Of a stretch of DNA of 26,568 nucleotides, positions 9,094-17,300 are shown in pieces. Positions within the stretch are counted from its first letter, which is position 1, and each line of letters opens with the position of its first letter. The notes under the pieces were generated by a model. It worked only from the letters and a program-made list of their open reading frames with translations, made no database searches and was not told the DNA's origin. The stretch comes from an uncultured Prevotella sp. GTDB lineage: Bacteria; Bacteroidota; Bacteroidia; Bacteroidales; Bacteroidaceae. Position numbers and translations under genes: made by a program. The stretch spans positions 1-26,568 of the forward strand of contig USAI01000028.1 of NCBI GenBank assembly GCA_900552675.1, given 5' to 3'.

Positions 9094-9804
9094 TTAGTTG
9101 TGTACCAATGTGCCAATGGGCTCGCCATTCATTACCTTCTTCAGGTTTCCTACAACGTCCATATTAAACACGTAGATGGGCAAGTTGTTCTCTTTGCACA
9201 TGGTGGTGGCTGTGAGGTCCATTACCTTCAAACCACGCGTGTAAATCTCGTCGTAGGTAATGTCGCTAAACTTGGTGGCGGTGGGGTCTTTCTCGGGGTC
9301 GGCGGTGTAGATGCCGTCAACGCGGGTGCCCTTCAGCATCACGTCGGCTTCAATCTCAATGCCGCGCAGCGACGAACCCGTGTCGGTAGTGAAGTAGGGC
9401 GAACCTGTGCCTGCCGAGAAGATGCATACGTAGCCTGCCTCCATGGCTTCGATGGCTTTCCATTTGCTGTAGAATTCGCCAATAGGCTCCATGCGTATGG
9501 CGGTAAGCACCTTGGTCTTCACGCCTACAGCTTCAAGTGCCGAGCTCAGTGCCAGCGAGTTGATAACGGTTGCGCACATACCCATCTGGTCGCCCTTCAC
9601 ACGGTCGAAACCTTTTGAGGCACCACTCAGTCCGCGGAAGATGTTTCCGCCACCTATCACGATGCCTATCTGTACGCCCATCTGGCTCACTTCTTTAATT
9701 TGTTCAGCATACTGGCCCAAACGTTCGGGGTCGATACCAAAACTCTGTTTGCCCATCAGGCTCTCGCCGCTGAGCTTCAGCAGTATTCTTTTAAATCTTG
9801 CCAT
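9094..9804 (-). CDS. pyrH: UMP kinase
   Basis: It phosphorylates UMP to UDP with ATP in the cytoplasm, a step of pyrimidine nucleotide synthesis, and acts as a hexamer of the amino-acid-kinase fold. The 236-residue protein shows KLSGE (10-14), a GGGN loop (51-54), GDQMGM, the FTTDTGS segment and DGIYTADPEKDP, all characteristic of bacterial PyrH. The start at MARFKRILLKLSGE is chosen. A longer open frame from 9891 adds 29 Lys/Arg-rich residues that come from purine-rich leader sequence. It is the last gene of the yraN-birA-pyrH run, and no promoter is visible in the 105 bases before it. Confidence 0.95.
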   Translation of the reverse strand: MARFKRILLKLSGESLMGKQSFGIDPERLGQYAEQIKEVSQMGVQIGIVIGGGNIFRGLSGASKGFDRVKGDQMGMCATVINSLALSSALEAVGVKTKVLTAIRMEPIGEFYSKWKAIEAMEAGYVCIFSAGTGSPYFTTDTGSSLRGIEIEADVMLKGTRVDGIYTADPEKDPTATKFSDITYDEIYTRGLKVMDLTATTMCKENNLPIYVFNMDVVGNLKKVMNGEPIGTLVHN

Positions 9805-9909
9805 AGTAATGTTTTTTTTACTTTTAATTATTGATGTTTCTATTGATGTTCTTCTTTCTGTTTTTCTTTCTTTATTTCTTCCTTTATTCAAATAAGTATT
9901 TCTTTTCCT

Positions 9910-10683
9910 TTATTTCAGTATTTCTTTCTCTTTTGATGCCTCGGCGTTTATTACAAATCTCACTTCTTTAAAAGCATAGGTGCGGTTGTGTCCGTCAGCA
10001 TCGGTAAGAATAAGTTGGCCCGTGGGCATCACGTCTTTGATGCGCGCCATAAATAGCTCGTGCGCATCATGGTAGGGGCATAGCCCCTCTTTACGATATA
10101 GCGCCTGCTTGTATTGTGTTCTTATTTGGTCGTCGTGCCCTTCACTCACCAGTTGGTAGTAATGCTCAAAGTGGTGCAGCACCTTCTCCAGTACTTCCTC
10201 GGGGGGCGTGTCGTGGCCAACAATTTGTCGTAGCGATACAGGGTTTGGGGCGTCGCTCACAAACGTTTCTTGGTTAATGTTTATGCCCACGCCGTAAATG
10301 CAACGACGTATGGTTTGCCCTGATAATGAGGTTTCAATCAGTGTTCCGCTTATCTTGCGGTCGCGCCAATAAACATCGTTGGGCCACTTCAGCGTAATGT
10401 GCGATGTATATTCGTCGAGTGCGGCTTTTACCGCCAGTGCCCCTGCCATTGAGAGAATGTATTGTTGGCGAGCAGCCACGGCTTTCGGAAAAAGCGATAC
10501 CGAGAACAGCAGGTTTTTGCCCGCCTCGCTCTCCCAATGGTTGGTGCCCTGTCCGCGTCCGCTTTCTTGATATTGCGCCGTGATGATGGTCATCTCTTCG
10601 GTGGCAGTAATGTCAATGGGCATCTGCTTGGCATAGTTGTTGGTAGAGTCGGTAACCTCTAACCGTATATATCTTCTTTTCAT
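9910..10683 (-). CDS. birA: biotin--[acetyl-CoA-carboxylase] ligase (monofunctional)
   Basis: It makes biotinyl-AMP and transfers biotin to the biotin carboxyl carrier protein. The 257-residue protein has DSTNNYAK (12-19), the biotinyl-AMP loop GRGQGTN (42-48), KWPNDVYWRDRKISG (99-113) and GVGININQ (131-138). It begins directly with the catalytic domain, without the DNA-binding helix-turn-helix of E. coli BirA, so it is a class I enzyme that cannot act as the biotin repressor. The C-terminal part (about 200-257) fits the usual small beta domain. It lies between yraN (157 bases upstream, filled with simple repeats) and pyrH on the minus strand. Confidence 0.92.
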   Translation of the reverse strand: MKRRYIRLEVTDSTNNYAKQMPIDITATEEMTIITAQYQESGRGQGTNHWESEAGKNLLFSVSLFPKAVAARQQYILSMAGALAVKAALDEYTSHITLKWPNDVYWRDRKISGTLIETSLSGQTIRRCIYGVGININQETFVSDAPNPVSLRQIVGHDTPPEEVLEKVLHHFEHYYQLVSEGHDDQIRTQYKQALYRKEGLCPYHDAHELFMARIKDVMPTGQLILTDADGHNRTYAFKEVRFVINAEASKEKEILK

Positions 10684-10704
10684 CCGTTTTCGTTTTTCAC
10701 TTTT

Positions 10705-10839
10705 CCCTTAAACCGCAAATGGATTTTTCACTTTTCGTTTTCCCCTTTTCGTTTTTCCCTTTCCCCTTAAACAGCAAATGGATTTTTCACTTTTCGTTTT
10801 TCACTTTTCACTTTCCCCTTTTCCCTTTTCCCTTTTCCC
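10705..10839. repeat. pyrimidine-rich direct repeats and CCCTTTT tandem
   Basis: Bases 10705-10740 recur at 10764-10799 with one mismatch, an exact 59-base offset. The intervening and following sequence (to 10839) is built from TTTTCAC, TTTTCG and CCCTTTT units. On the minus strand the yraN-birA spacer is therefore an almost pure purine tract. Replication slippage probably made it. No terminator-like stem is present, so read-through from yraN into birA is possible. Confidence 0.75.
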
Positions 10840-11217
10840 TTAGAACAGTTGCATGGGGTTAAAGGCATCAATGATGTGCTCTAACTTCATGTTTTGGGCG
10901 TTAGTGCCCACGATTGTGATGATGTCGAAGCGCAGCAGTGCATCAACGTGGCACATCTTGACATAGTTGTTGGCCGAGAGGGCAATGTTGCGGGCCTTGG
11001 TAGGGTTTACAGCATCGGCAGCGCGCATGACTACCTCGTTCTTGCGCGTCTTCACTTCTACAAACACGAGGGTAGAGAGGTCGGGGGCTTGCGCAATGAT
11101 GTCAATGTCGCGGTTTCCGCTACGCCAGTCGCGCTCAATGATGCGATAGCCTTTTTGCTGAAGGTATTCGGCGGCCATCTCTTCGCCCCATTTTCCTAAC
11201 TCGTTGTGTGCTGCCAT
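10840..11217 (-). CDS. yraN: YraN/UPF0102 family nuclease-like protein
   Basis: A 125-residue protein of the UPF0102 family, which has a predicted restriction-endonuclease-like fold. Visible landmarks are GKWGEEMAAEYL near the N-terminus, the RDIDIIA strand (36-42) and EVKTR (54-58), which together give the acidic-acidic-lysine arrangement of a PD-(D/E)XK active site. Its cellular role is not established. The length is typical. It has its own promoter on the minus strand (11298-11328) and is followed by birA and pyrH. Confidence 0.9.
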   Translation of the reverse strand: MAAHNELGKWGEEMAAEYLQQKGYRIIERDWRSGNRDIDIIAQAPDLSTLVFVEVKTRKNEVVMRAADAVNPTKARNIALSANNYVKMCHVDALLRFDIITIVGTNAQNMKLEHIIDAFNPMQLF

Positions 11218-11246
11218 TTTCTTTCTTTGTTTCGTTTATTGAGGGG

Positions 11247-11274
11247 TGTATAATATATAATGTATAATGTATAG
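11247..11274. repeat. TATAATG-type AT repeat in the yraN leader
   Basis: TATAAT/TATAATG motifs repeat four times in 28 bases, within the region that would be the yraN 5' leader. It is simple sequence with no further function seen. Confidence 0.4.
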
Positions 11275-11297
11275 TAGCTGGTATTCTACTTCAACTG

Positions 11298-11328
11298 CAA
11301 AAATACCTTTTTTCTATAAACCCTCAAA
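11298..11328 (-). promoter_or_regulatory. Bacteroidetes promoter for yraN
   Basis: On the minus strand, TTTG (complement of 11325-11328) is followed after 19 bases by TATTTTTG (complement of 11298-11305), matching TTTG-N19-21-TAnnTTTG. Transcription would begin near 11291, giving a leader of about 74 bases to the yraN start. Confidence 0.65.
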
Positions 11329-11362
11329 GCAAACCTACATAAATTTTGCCATCACCACACTT

Positions 11363-11434
11363 CCAAAGGTGAGAATAGGGTAGAACCAAAGGTGATAATA
11401 TAGTAGGACGGTGGCCTCCGTGCCCCGTCCTCCC
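11363..11434. repeat. G-rich repeat, copy B, with 23-base tandem
   Basis: Bases 11401-11434 are the reverse complement of 61-94 with one mismatch. On the side corresponding to the tandem of copy A there is a 23-base tandem (11363-11385 and 11386-11408, both starting CCAAAGGTGA). Read on the minus strand its units start TCCTACTAT or TTCTACCCT, resembling the units of copy A. The two copies thus share the core and the habit of decaying into TCCTAC-type units, which suggests one element family. It lies between the yraN promoter and the tRNA promoter. Confidence 0.65.
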
Positions 11435-11516
11435 GACATTAGCCGTTATGATTCGCCTGTTTGCGCCTATAATTTGCCATAACACAAAAATATTTTATGA
11501 AAAACTTGTCAAAATA

Positions 11517-11548
11517 TTTGGAGGTTTCAATAAAAGTTTATACCTTTG
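11517..11548 (+). promoter_or_regulatory. tRNA-Pro promoter
   Basis: TTTG (11517-11520) and TACCTTTG (11541-11548) are spaced by 20 bases, a full match to the Bacteroidetes consensus. The tRNA begins 21 bases downstream of the -7 box, leaving a short 5' leader for RNase P. Confidence 0.8.
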
Positions 11549-11568
11549 CACTCGCTTTTAAGAAGTAG

Positions 11569-11641
11569 CGGGATGTAGCGCAGTTGGTAGCGCACGCGTC
11601 TGGGGGGCGTGAGGTCGCAAGTTCGAGTCTTGTCATCCCGA
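11569..11641 (+). tRNA. tRNA-Pro, anticodon GGG
   Basis: A full cloverleaf can be drawn: acceptor stem CGGGATG/CATCCCG, D stem GCGC/GCGC, anticodon stem CGCGT/GCGTG with the loop CTGGGGG (anticodon GGG, reading CCC and CCU), a 5-base variable loop, and T stem GCAAG/CTTGT with the loop TTCGAGT. The discriminator base is A and the terminal CCA is not encoded, so it must be added. The C1-G72 pair is usual for proline tRNA. Confidence 0.95.
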
Positions 11642-11644
11642 CTG

Positions 11645-11688
11645 AAAAGGATTAGAATGTTGAGAAATCAATATTTTAATCCTTTTTT
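11645..11688 (+). terminator. tRNA-Pro intrinsic terminator
   Basis: Bases 11645-11663 pair with 11668-11686 over 19 positions (two G-U wobbles) around a GAAA tetraloop. The 3' arm runs directly into T6 (11683-11688). It starts four bases after the tRNA. Confidence 0.9.
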
Positions 11689-11761
11689 GTTTCTCTACTC
11701 GCCACGCTCGCACCTTGTGTTTTAATCAAACCCTAAACAATACTAAAAAAAAAGTGTTTCT

Positions 11762-11792
11762 TTTGTGTTGTGGCTGATTTGTCTTATCTTTG
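11762..11792 (+). promoter_or_regulatory. aroA promoter
   Basis: TTTG (11762-11765) and TATCTTTG (11785-11792) are separated by 19 bases. The start would be near 11798, giving a leader of about 60 bases. No other consensus promoter was found between here and 19970, so this may drive the whole aroA-tsaE run. Confidence 0.75.
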
Positions 11793-11856
11793 TATCAAAC
11801 AAATGGCACCCCATTTATAACTTAATTGCTGCCGCAAGGCATCACAATATGATTGT

Positions 11857-13119
11857 ATGGCCATGACGCAATATTCATTATATGCACCCCAGCATTTCGA
11901 TACAACAATAGGGCTTCCTGCCTCAAAGAGCATTAGTAACCGAGCACTGATTATTCATGCCTTGTCGCATGGAGATATTATGCCGCGCCACCTGTCCGAC
12001 TGCGACGATACTGAGGTAATGCTGCACGCCTTGCAGAATATGCCACCTGTGATTGATATCAAGGCGGCGGGCACAGCTATGCGTTTCCTTACCGCCTTTC
12101 TGTCGGTAACGCAGGGCGAACATGTTATTACGGGCACCGACCGTATGAAGCATCGACCCATAGGCATCTTAGTAGACGCGTTGCGATACCTGGGTGCCGA
12201 CATTACGTATGAAGGCGAAGAGGGCTACCCGCCCTTACGTATCAAAGGCAAGGCATTGGAGGGTGGGGCACTGGAAATTGCTGGCAATGTGAGCTCGCAG
12301 TATATCTCGGCTCTGCTGATGATAGGCCCTGTGTTGAAGAACGGGCTGGCGCTGCGTATGATCGATGGCATTGCCTCGCGACCCTATATCGACCTTACGC
12401 TGTGGATGATGCGCGAGTTTGGGGCCGATGCCGACTGGACAGATGTTGATACAGTAACGGTTAAGCCTGTGCCTTATCGACAGCACGACTACTTTATTGA
12501 GAGCGACTGGAGCGCGTCGAGCTATTGGTACGAAATGTTAGCATTGTGCAACGATGGCGAGTCGGTATTCAATCTTGATGGCCTGATGGATGGCTCGAAG
12601 CAAGGCGACTCGGTGGTGCGCTACATCTTCTCACTGCTGGGCGTGAAGTCGGCCTTTGCCGATAAAGACGACGAGGTGCCCACCACGGTACGGCTGAAGA
12701 AGGTGCCCATGCATGTGCCACGCCTTGATTACGACTTTAGCAGTTCGCCCGACTTGGCTCAAACCATCGTTGTGGCTTGCGCTTTGAAGAACATTCCGTT
12801 CCGCTTTACAGGCTTGGCCAGCTTGAAGATTAAAGAAACCGATCGTATAGAAGCATTAAAGACCGAACTGTTAAAGTTGGGCTATGTGCTGCACGACGAA
12901 AACAACAACTCGCTGTATTGGGATGGCGAGCGCTGTGAGGCTTCGATGGAACCTATCGATACCTACGAAGACCACCGTATGGCCATGGCCTTTGCGCCTG
13001 CCGCCATTCTGTTTCCTGGTCTGCGCATTAATAATCCTGAGGTGGTGTCAAAGTCGTACCCCGCCTTTTGGGACGACCTTCAGGCGGCTGGCTTCCGCAT
13101 TGAGGCGACCATCGTATAA
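11857..13119 (+). CDS. aroA: 3-phosphoshikimate 1-carboxyvinyltransferase (EPSP synthase)
   Basis: It joins shikimate 3-phosphate and phosphoenolpyruvate, the sixth step of chorismate synthesis, in the cytoplasm. The 420-residue protein shows PASKSISNRALI (21-32), AGTAMRFLTA (71-80), DRMKHRPI (95-102), SSQYISALL (146-154), the SSSPDLAQT region with the catalytic aspartate, LKIKETDRIEAL and YEDHRMAMAF. The start may be ATG 11857 or the in-frame ATG two codons later. The loop equivalent to E. coli NAGTAMRP (94-101) reads AAGTAMRF, so the asparagine and proline are replaced. It is preceded by its own promoter and followed after 68 bases by a small membrane protein gene. Confidence 0.95.
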   Translation: MAMTQYSLYAPQHFDTTIGLPASKSISNRALIIHALSHGDIMPRHLSDCDDTEVMLHALQNMPPVIDIKAAGTAMRFLTAFLSVTQGEHVITGTDRMKHRPIGILVDALRYLGADITYEGEEGYPPLRIKGKALEGGALEIAGNVSSQYISALLMIGPVLKNGLALRMIDGIASRPYIDLTLWMMREFGADADWTDVDTVTVKPVPYRQHDYFIESDWSASSYWYEMLALCNDGESVFNLDGLMDGSKQGDSVVRYIFSLLGVKSAFADKDDEVPTTVRLKKVPMHVPRLDYDFSSSPDLAQTIVVACALKNIPFRFTGLASLKIKETDRIEALKTELLKLGYVLHDENNNSLYWDGERCEASMEPIDTYEDHRMAMAFAPAAILFPGLRINNPEVVSKSYPAFWDDLQAAGFRIEATIV

Positions 13120-13187
13120 TATTTTTTCGGCTGTTGAGTAATAAAAAGGTCGCGGCCGAATGATTATTCATAAACAAGAAAACAAAT

Positions 13188-13571
13188 ATGCTCATTCTCG
13201 TTGCTATTCTTATATTATTGGGTGTGGTTACTGGTGTGATGGCACTCGTCATGCATCGCAAAGACCGCCCCGAACCTCCTGTAGTGGAACAGGCTACCTG
13301 TGCCACCTGCAATGGCGATAACGACAAGTGTGAACAAGAGTGTATGATGGAAGCGGCCACGCAACCCATCGAATATTTTGAAGATGAAGAGCTCGACGCT
13401 TTCCGTGGACGCCCCTCTGATGCCTACGACGATGACGAAACGCAACAGTTTGCCGATGTGCTTTACACCATGCGGCAAGACGAGGTGGCGGCCTGGTGCA
13501 GAAGCCTTACCTTGCGTGGCATCAACTTGCCCAACGCCTTGAAAGACGAGGTGGTGATGATGATTGAATAG
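13188..13571 (+). CDS. small membrane-anchored protein with Cys4 cluster
   Basis: A 127-residue protein I cannot assign to a named family. Residues 2-22 form one transmembrane helix followed by HRKDR; by the positive-inside rule the rest should be cytoplasmic. Next comes a compact cluster C38-x2-C41-x6-C48-x3-C52, suited to binding a metal or an iron-sulfur centre. A strongly acidic stretch (62-84) and a helical C-terminal part with a fifth cysteine (C104) follow. The gene ends 12 bases before the metal-transporter permease, so it is co-transcribed with it. The layout (one helix, then clustered cysteines) recalls the small Cys-rich membrane proteins found beside FeoB, but sequence identity is not evident. 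Confidence 0.75.
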   Translation: MLILVAILILLGVVTGVMALVMHRKDRPEPPVVEQATCATCNGDNDKCEQECMMEAATQPIEYFEDEELDAFRGRPSDAYDDDETQQFADVLYTMRQDEVAAWCRSLTLRGINLPNALKDEVVMMIE

Positions 13572-13583
13572 ACGAACGAAAAC

Positions 13584-14393
13584 ATGAGTATCTTTCAGTA
13601 TACATTCTTTCAAAACGCGCTCTTGGGGGCGCTGCTGGCCAGCGTGGTGTGCGGCATTATGGGCACCTACATTGTCAGCAGACGACTGGTGTTCATCAGC
13701 GGCGGCATCACGCATGCCTCGTTTGGTGGCATTGGCATTGGCGTGTTCTTTGGCATCAACCCTATCATGTCGGCTATGGTGTATGCTGTGCTCAGCGCCT
13801 TCGGGGTAGAGTGGCTTTCTACTAAGGTGAAGGTGCGTGAAGACTCGGCCATCGCCCTCTTTTGGACCTTCGGCATGAGTGTGGGCATCTTGTTCAGCTT
13901 CCTTACACCAGGCTTTATGCCCGACTTGCCCTCGTTCCTCTTTGGCAGCATCCTCACTATCAGCACGTCTGACCTTTGGCTGCTCAGCGCCGTAACGGCC
14001 TTGGTTGCGCTGGTCTTTCTGCTGCTGTATCGCACCATTATCAGCATTGCTTTTGATGCTACCTTTGCTCAGTCGCAACGTCTGCCTGTGCATGCGGTTG
14101 AATATTTGCTCATGGCCCTCATTGCCATGACCATTGTGTCGACCTTGCGCATGGTGGGCATCGTGCTGGCTATCAGTATGCTTACCATACCACAGATGAC
14201 GGCCAACCTCTTTACCTATCGTTTTGGCCACATCATCTTCTTAAGCATTATCATAGGCTGGGTGAACTGTTTGATGGGCCTTATGCTCTCTTATTGGCTG
14301 AATGTGCCATCAGGGGCCGCTATCATTTTCTCGGCCATCATCATTTATATGCTGTTATGGGCAATAAAATCACTGGTATTTAAGTTTAAATAA
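13584..14393 (+). CDS. metal ABC transporter permease (ABC-3 / ZnuB-TroC family)
   Basis: The membrane subunit of a zinc, manganese or iron importer. The 269-residue protein is very hydrophobic with about eight predicted helices. Near the N-terminus GTYIVSRRLVFISGGITHAS and the following glycine-rich GGIGIG match the conserved ABC-3 permease segment, and the region around MVGIVLAISMLTIPQMTA corresponds to the conserved central-to-late helices. No ATP-binding subunit or metal-binding lipoprotein is encoded nearby, so its partners must lie elsewhere. It is tightly placed between the Cys4 membrane protein (12 bases) and porW (2 bases). The transported metal cannot be told from the sequence. Confidence 0.9.
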   Translation: MSIFQYTFFQNALLGALLASVVCGIMGTYIVSRRLVFISGGITHASFGGIGIGVFFGINPIMSAMVYAVLSAFGVEWLSTKVKVREDSAIALFWTFGMSVGILFSFLTPGFMPDLPSFLFGSILTISTSDLWLLSAVTALVALVFLLLYRTIISIAFDATFAQSQRLPVHAVEYLLMALIAMTIVSTLRMVGIVLAISMLTIPQMTANLFTYRFGHIIFLSIIIGWVNCLMGLMLSYWLNVPSGAAIIFSAIIIYMLLWAIKSLVFKFK

Positions 14394-14395
14394 GT

Positions 14396-17300
14396 GTGAG
14401 AAAACTGAATAACATACATATCGTGCTGTTGCTGGCTGTGCTCGTTGCACTGCTGGCGATGGGATGCTCTACGCAGAAGAATACCGCGAAGAGCCGATGG
14501 TGGCATTCGTTCAACGCTCGTTATAACACTTATTATAATGGCACCTTAGCCTATATAGAGGGGTCTTTGGCCAAGGAAGATGGCAATAAAGACAACTTTA
14601 CCGAAATTATTCCGCTATATACTGTTGGCAATAAGGCCAGCCGCGACTTGGGCAAAAGCAATTATGACCGAGCTGTAGAGAAATGCCAAAAGGCGATAAA
14701 GCTGCATAGCATCAAGCGTAGGCCCGAGTGGACCAAGAAGCGCCGTAAGACGGAACGCGACATTGAATGGCTTTCGCGAAAAGAATATAACCCTTTCTTG
14801 TGGAAAGCATGGATGCTGATGGGCCGCTCGCAGTTCTATAAGGGCGACTTTGACGAGGCAGCATCTACCTTTTCGTATATGAGCCGACTGTATCAAACGC
14901 AGCCTGCCATCTATGGGCGTGCCCGTGCTTGGCTGGCCAAATGTTATGTAGAGGAGGGCTGGCTGTATGATGCTGAGGACGTGATACGCAATATGAAACG
15001 CGACAGCATACACTGGCGCGCACAGAAAGAATGGGACTATACCTATGCCGACTATTACATTCATGCGGGCGACTATGAAAAGGCCATTCCTTATCTGCGC
15101 CGTGTTATCAAGCACGAGATGCGCCGTAAGCAGCGTGCCCGCGAGTGGTATCTGATGGGGCAACTTCAGGCAGCCTTGGGCAATAAGGCTGAAGCCTCGA
15201 AGGCATTTCGCAAGGTAATACGTCAGAACCCGCCTTATGAGGTAGAGTTTAACGCTCGCATCGCCTTGACTGAGGTGCTGTCGGGCAACGGTCAGGCACG
15301 CAAAATGGTGGGACGCCTGAAACGTATGGCGGCCTCTGACAAGAATAAAGAATATCTTGACCAGGTATATTATGCCTTGGGCAACATCTATTTGGCACAG
15401 AACGACACGCTAAAAGCTATCGAAGCTTATGAGCAAGGCAACACCAAGGCCACACGTTCGGGCATAGAGAAGGGCGTGCTGCTGCTGAAGTTGGGCGACC
15501 TTTATTGGGCGAAAGAAAAGTATAATGATGCGCAGCGCTGCTATGGCGAGGCCATCGGATTGCTGGATAAAGAACGTCCCGACTATGAACAGTTGTCGCA
15601 GCGCTCAAAGATATTGGATGAACTGGTGCCATATACTGATGCTGTGCATCTGCAAGACTCGCTTCAAGAGCTAGCACGTGCCGATGAGAAGACACGAAAT
15701 GCCGCCATCGATAAGGTGATTGAGGCGCTGAAAAAGAAGGAAAAAGAAGAACGACGCAAGCAACAAGAGCAGGAGGCCAACGAGATAATATCGAAAAATG
15801 GAGCCAATAATGGCAACTCGGCCAACCGCAATAACCGAAAACAAAACACTACTGCCAACCAGCAACAGAAGGGGCAGTGGTACTTCTATAACCCCATGGC
15901 GGTAAATCAGGGTAAGACCGACTTCCAACGTCGTTGGGGTAAGCGTGAGAATGTAGACAACTGGCAGCGTGTGAACAAAACGGTGGTAAGCATAGGCAGT
16001 GCCGAAAGCCTACTGACTGATGAGCAGCTCGACTCGATAGCACGCGCCGAAGCTCTGGCCGACTCGCTTGAACAGCATACCGACAGCGCGCAGAACGACC
16101 CACATCGTCGCGAGTATTACATCGCGCAGTTGCCCTTCACACAGGAACAGGTAGAGGCCAGCAACCTCATTATCATGGATGGATTGTATCATTCGGGCAT
16201 CATCTTTAAGGATAAGTTTGACAACTTGCCACTGGGCGAGAAGGCTCTCGTTCGCCTCGAACAGCAGTATCCTACCTATGAGAAGATGGCCGACGTTTAC
16301 TATCACCTCTTCTTACTGTCTTCGCGCAAACATGACGATGTTACAGCGCAGCATTATGTGAACCTGTTAAAAGAGAAATATCCTGACAACGAGTGGACAA
16401 CATTGCTCACCGACCCCTTCTTCAAAGAAAACGCTCGACTGGGTGTACATCTTGAAGACTCGCTTTATGCCACCACCTACGATGCCTTTAAGGCGGCACA
16501 TTATGGCACGGTGAGCAGCAATCTTGCGGTGTCAGCCAAGCGGTTCCCCTTGGGTGCTAACCGCGATAAGTTTATCTTCATTGGCGCCCTGAGCAAATTG
16601 AATGAGGGCAATGCCGAGGCTTGTGTGGCCGACCTGAAGACGATGCTGGAGAAATATCCGCAGAGTGGATTGGCTGAAATGGCTGGCATGATTGTGCGTG
16701 GCGTAGGCGAGGGCCGACGTTTGCACGGCGGACAGTTTGATATTGGCAATGTATGGCAACGCCGCTCAGCGGTGCTTAACGATAGCGATAAGACTACGGC
16801 GGCGCAACTCTCTGACGACCGCAACGCCAACTTCGTCTTCATGATGGCTTATCCTGCCGACTCGGTAGACGAGAACCGCTTGCTCTTCGAACTGGCACGC
16901 TATAACTTCACAAGCTATATGGTGCGCAACTTCGACATCAATATCGACGATGATAATGGTCTGCACCGCATGCAAGTGAGCGGTTTCCGTAGCTACGACG
17001 AGGCGTTGCAATATGCCCGACAGTTGTATGCACAGACACGTGTGATGAAGCTTGTTGCGAAAGGACGTGGCATCATCATTAGTGAACAAAACCTACCCTT
17101 GCTGGGCCGACAGTATAGCTACGACGACTATGATAAGTTCTATGCAAAGCACTTCGCACCGCTGAAGATCAGTACGCTGCAATTGCTTGAAGAACCCGAT
17201 GTTATCACCACTGAGCCAGATGCTACCCCTGTGCCCAATGCCGACCAGCAACCAGTCGGTCAGCCCGATGGTGGAACGCTCATTCTTGAAGATGAAAAGG

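Noticed and set aside
9064..9618. Open frame antisense to pyrH (184 codons)
   Set aside because: It starts inside the terminator hairpin and overlaps conserved pyrH motifs.
11569..11641. tRNA-Pro as an integration (att) site
   Set aside because: No integrase gene and no duplicate of the tRNA 3' end is found in the window.
13126..13160. TTCGGC/GCCGAA hairpin after aroA as a terminator
   Set aside because: Only 6 pairs across a 23-base loop with no T-run after it; the next gene follows within 30 bases and probably shares the transcript.
13215..14231. Long open frame antisense to the Cys4 gene and metal permease (338 codons)
   Set aside because: Its His/Gln/Ala-rich translation reflects the complement of hydrophobic permease codons; the plus-strand permease is clear.
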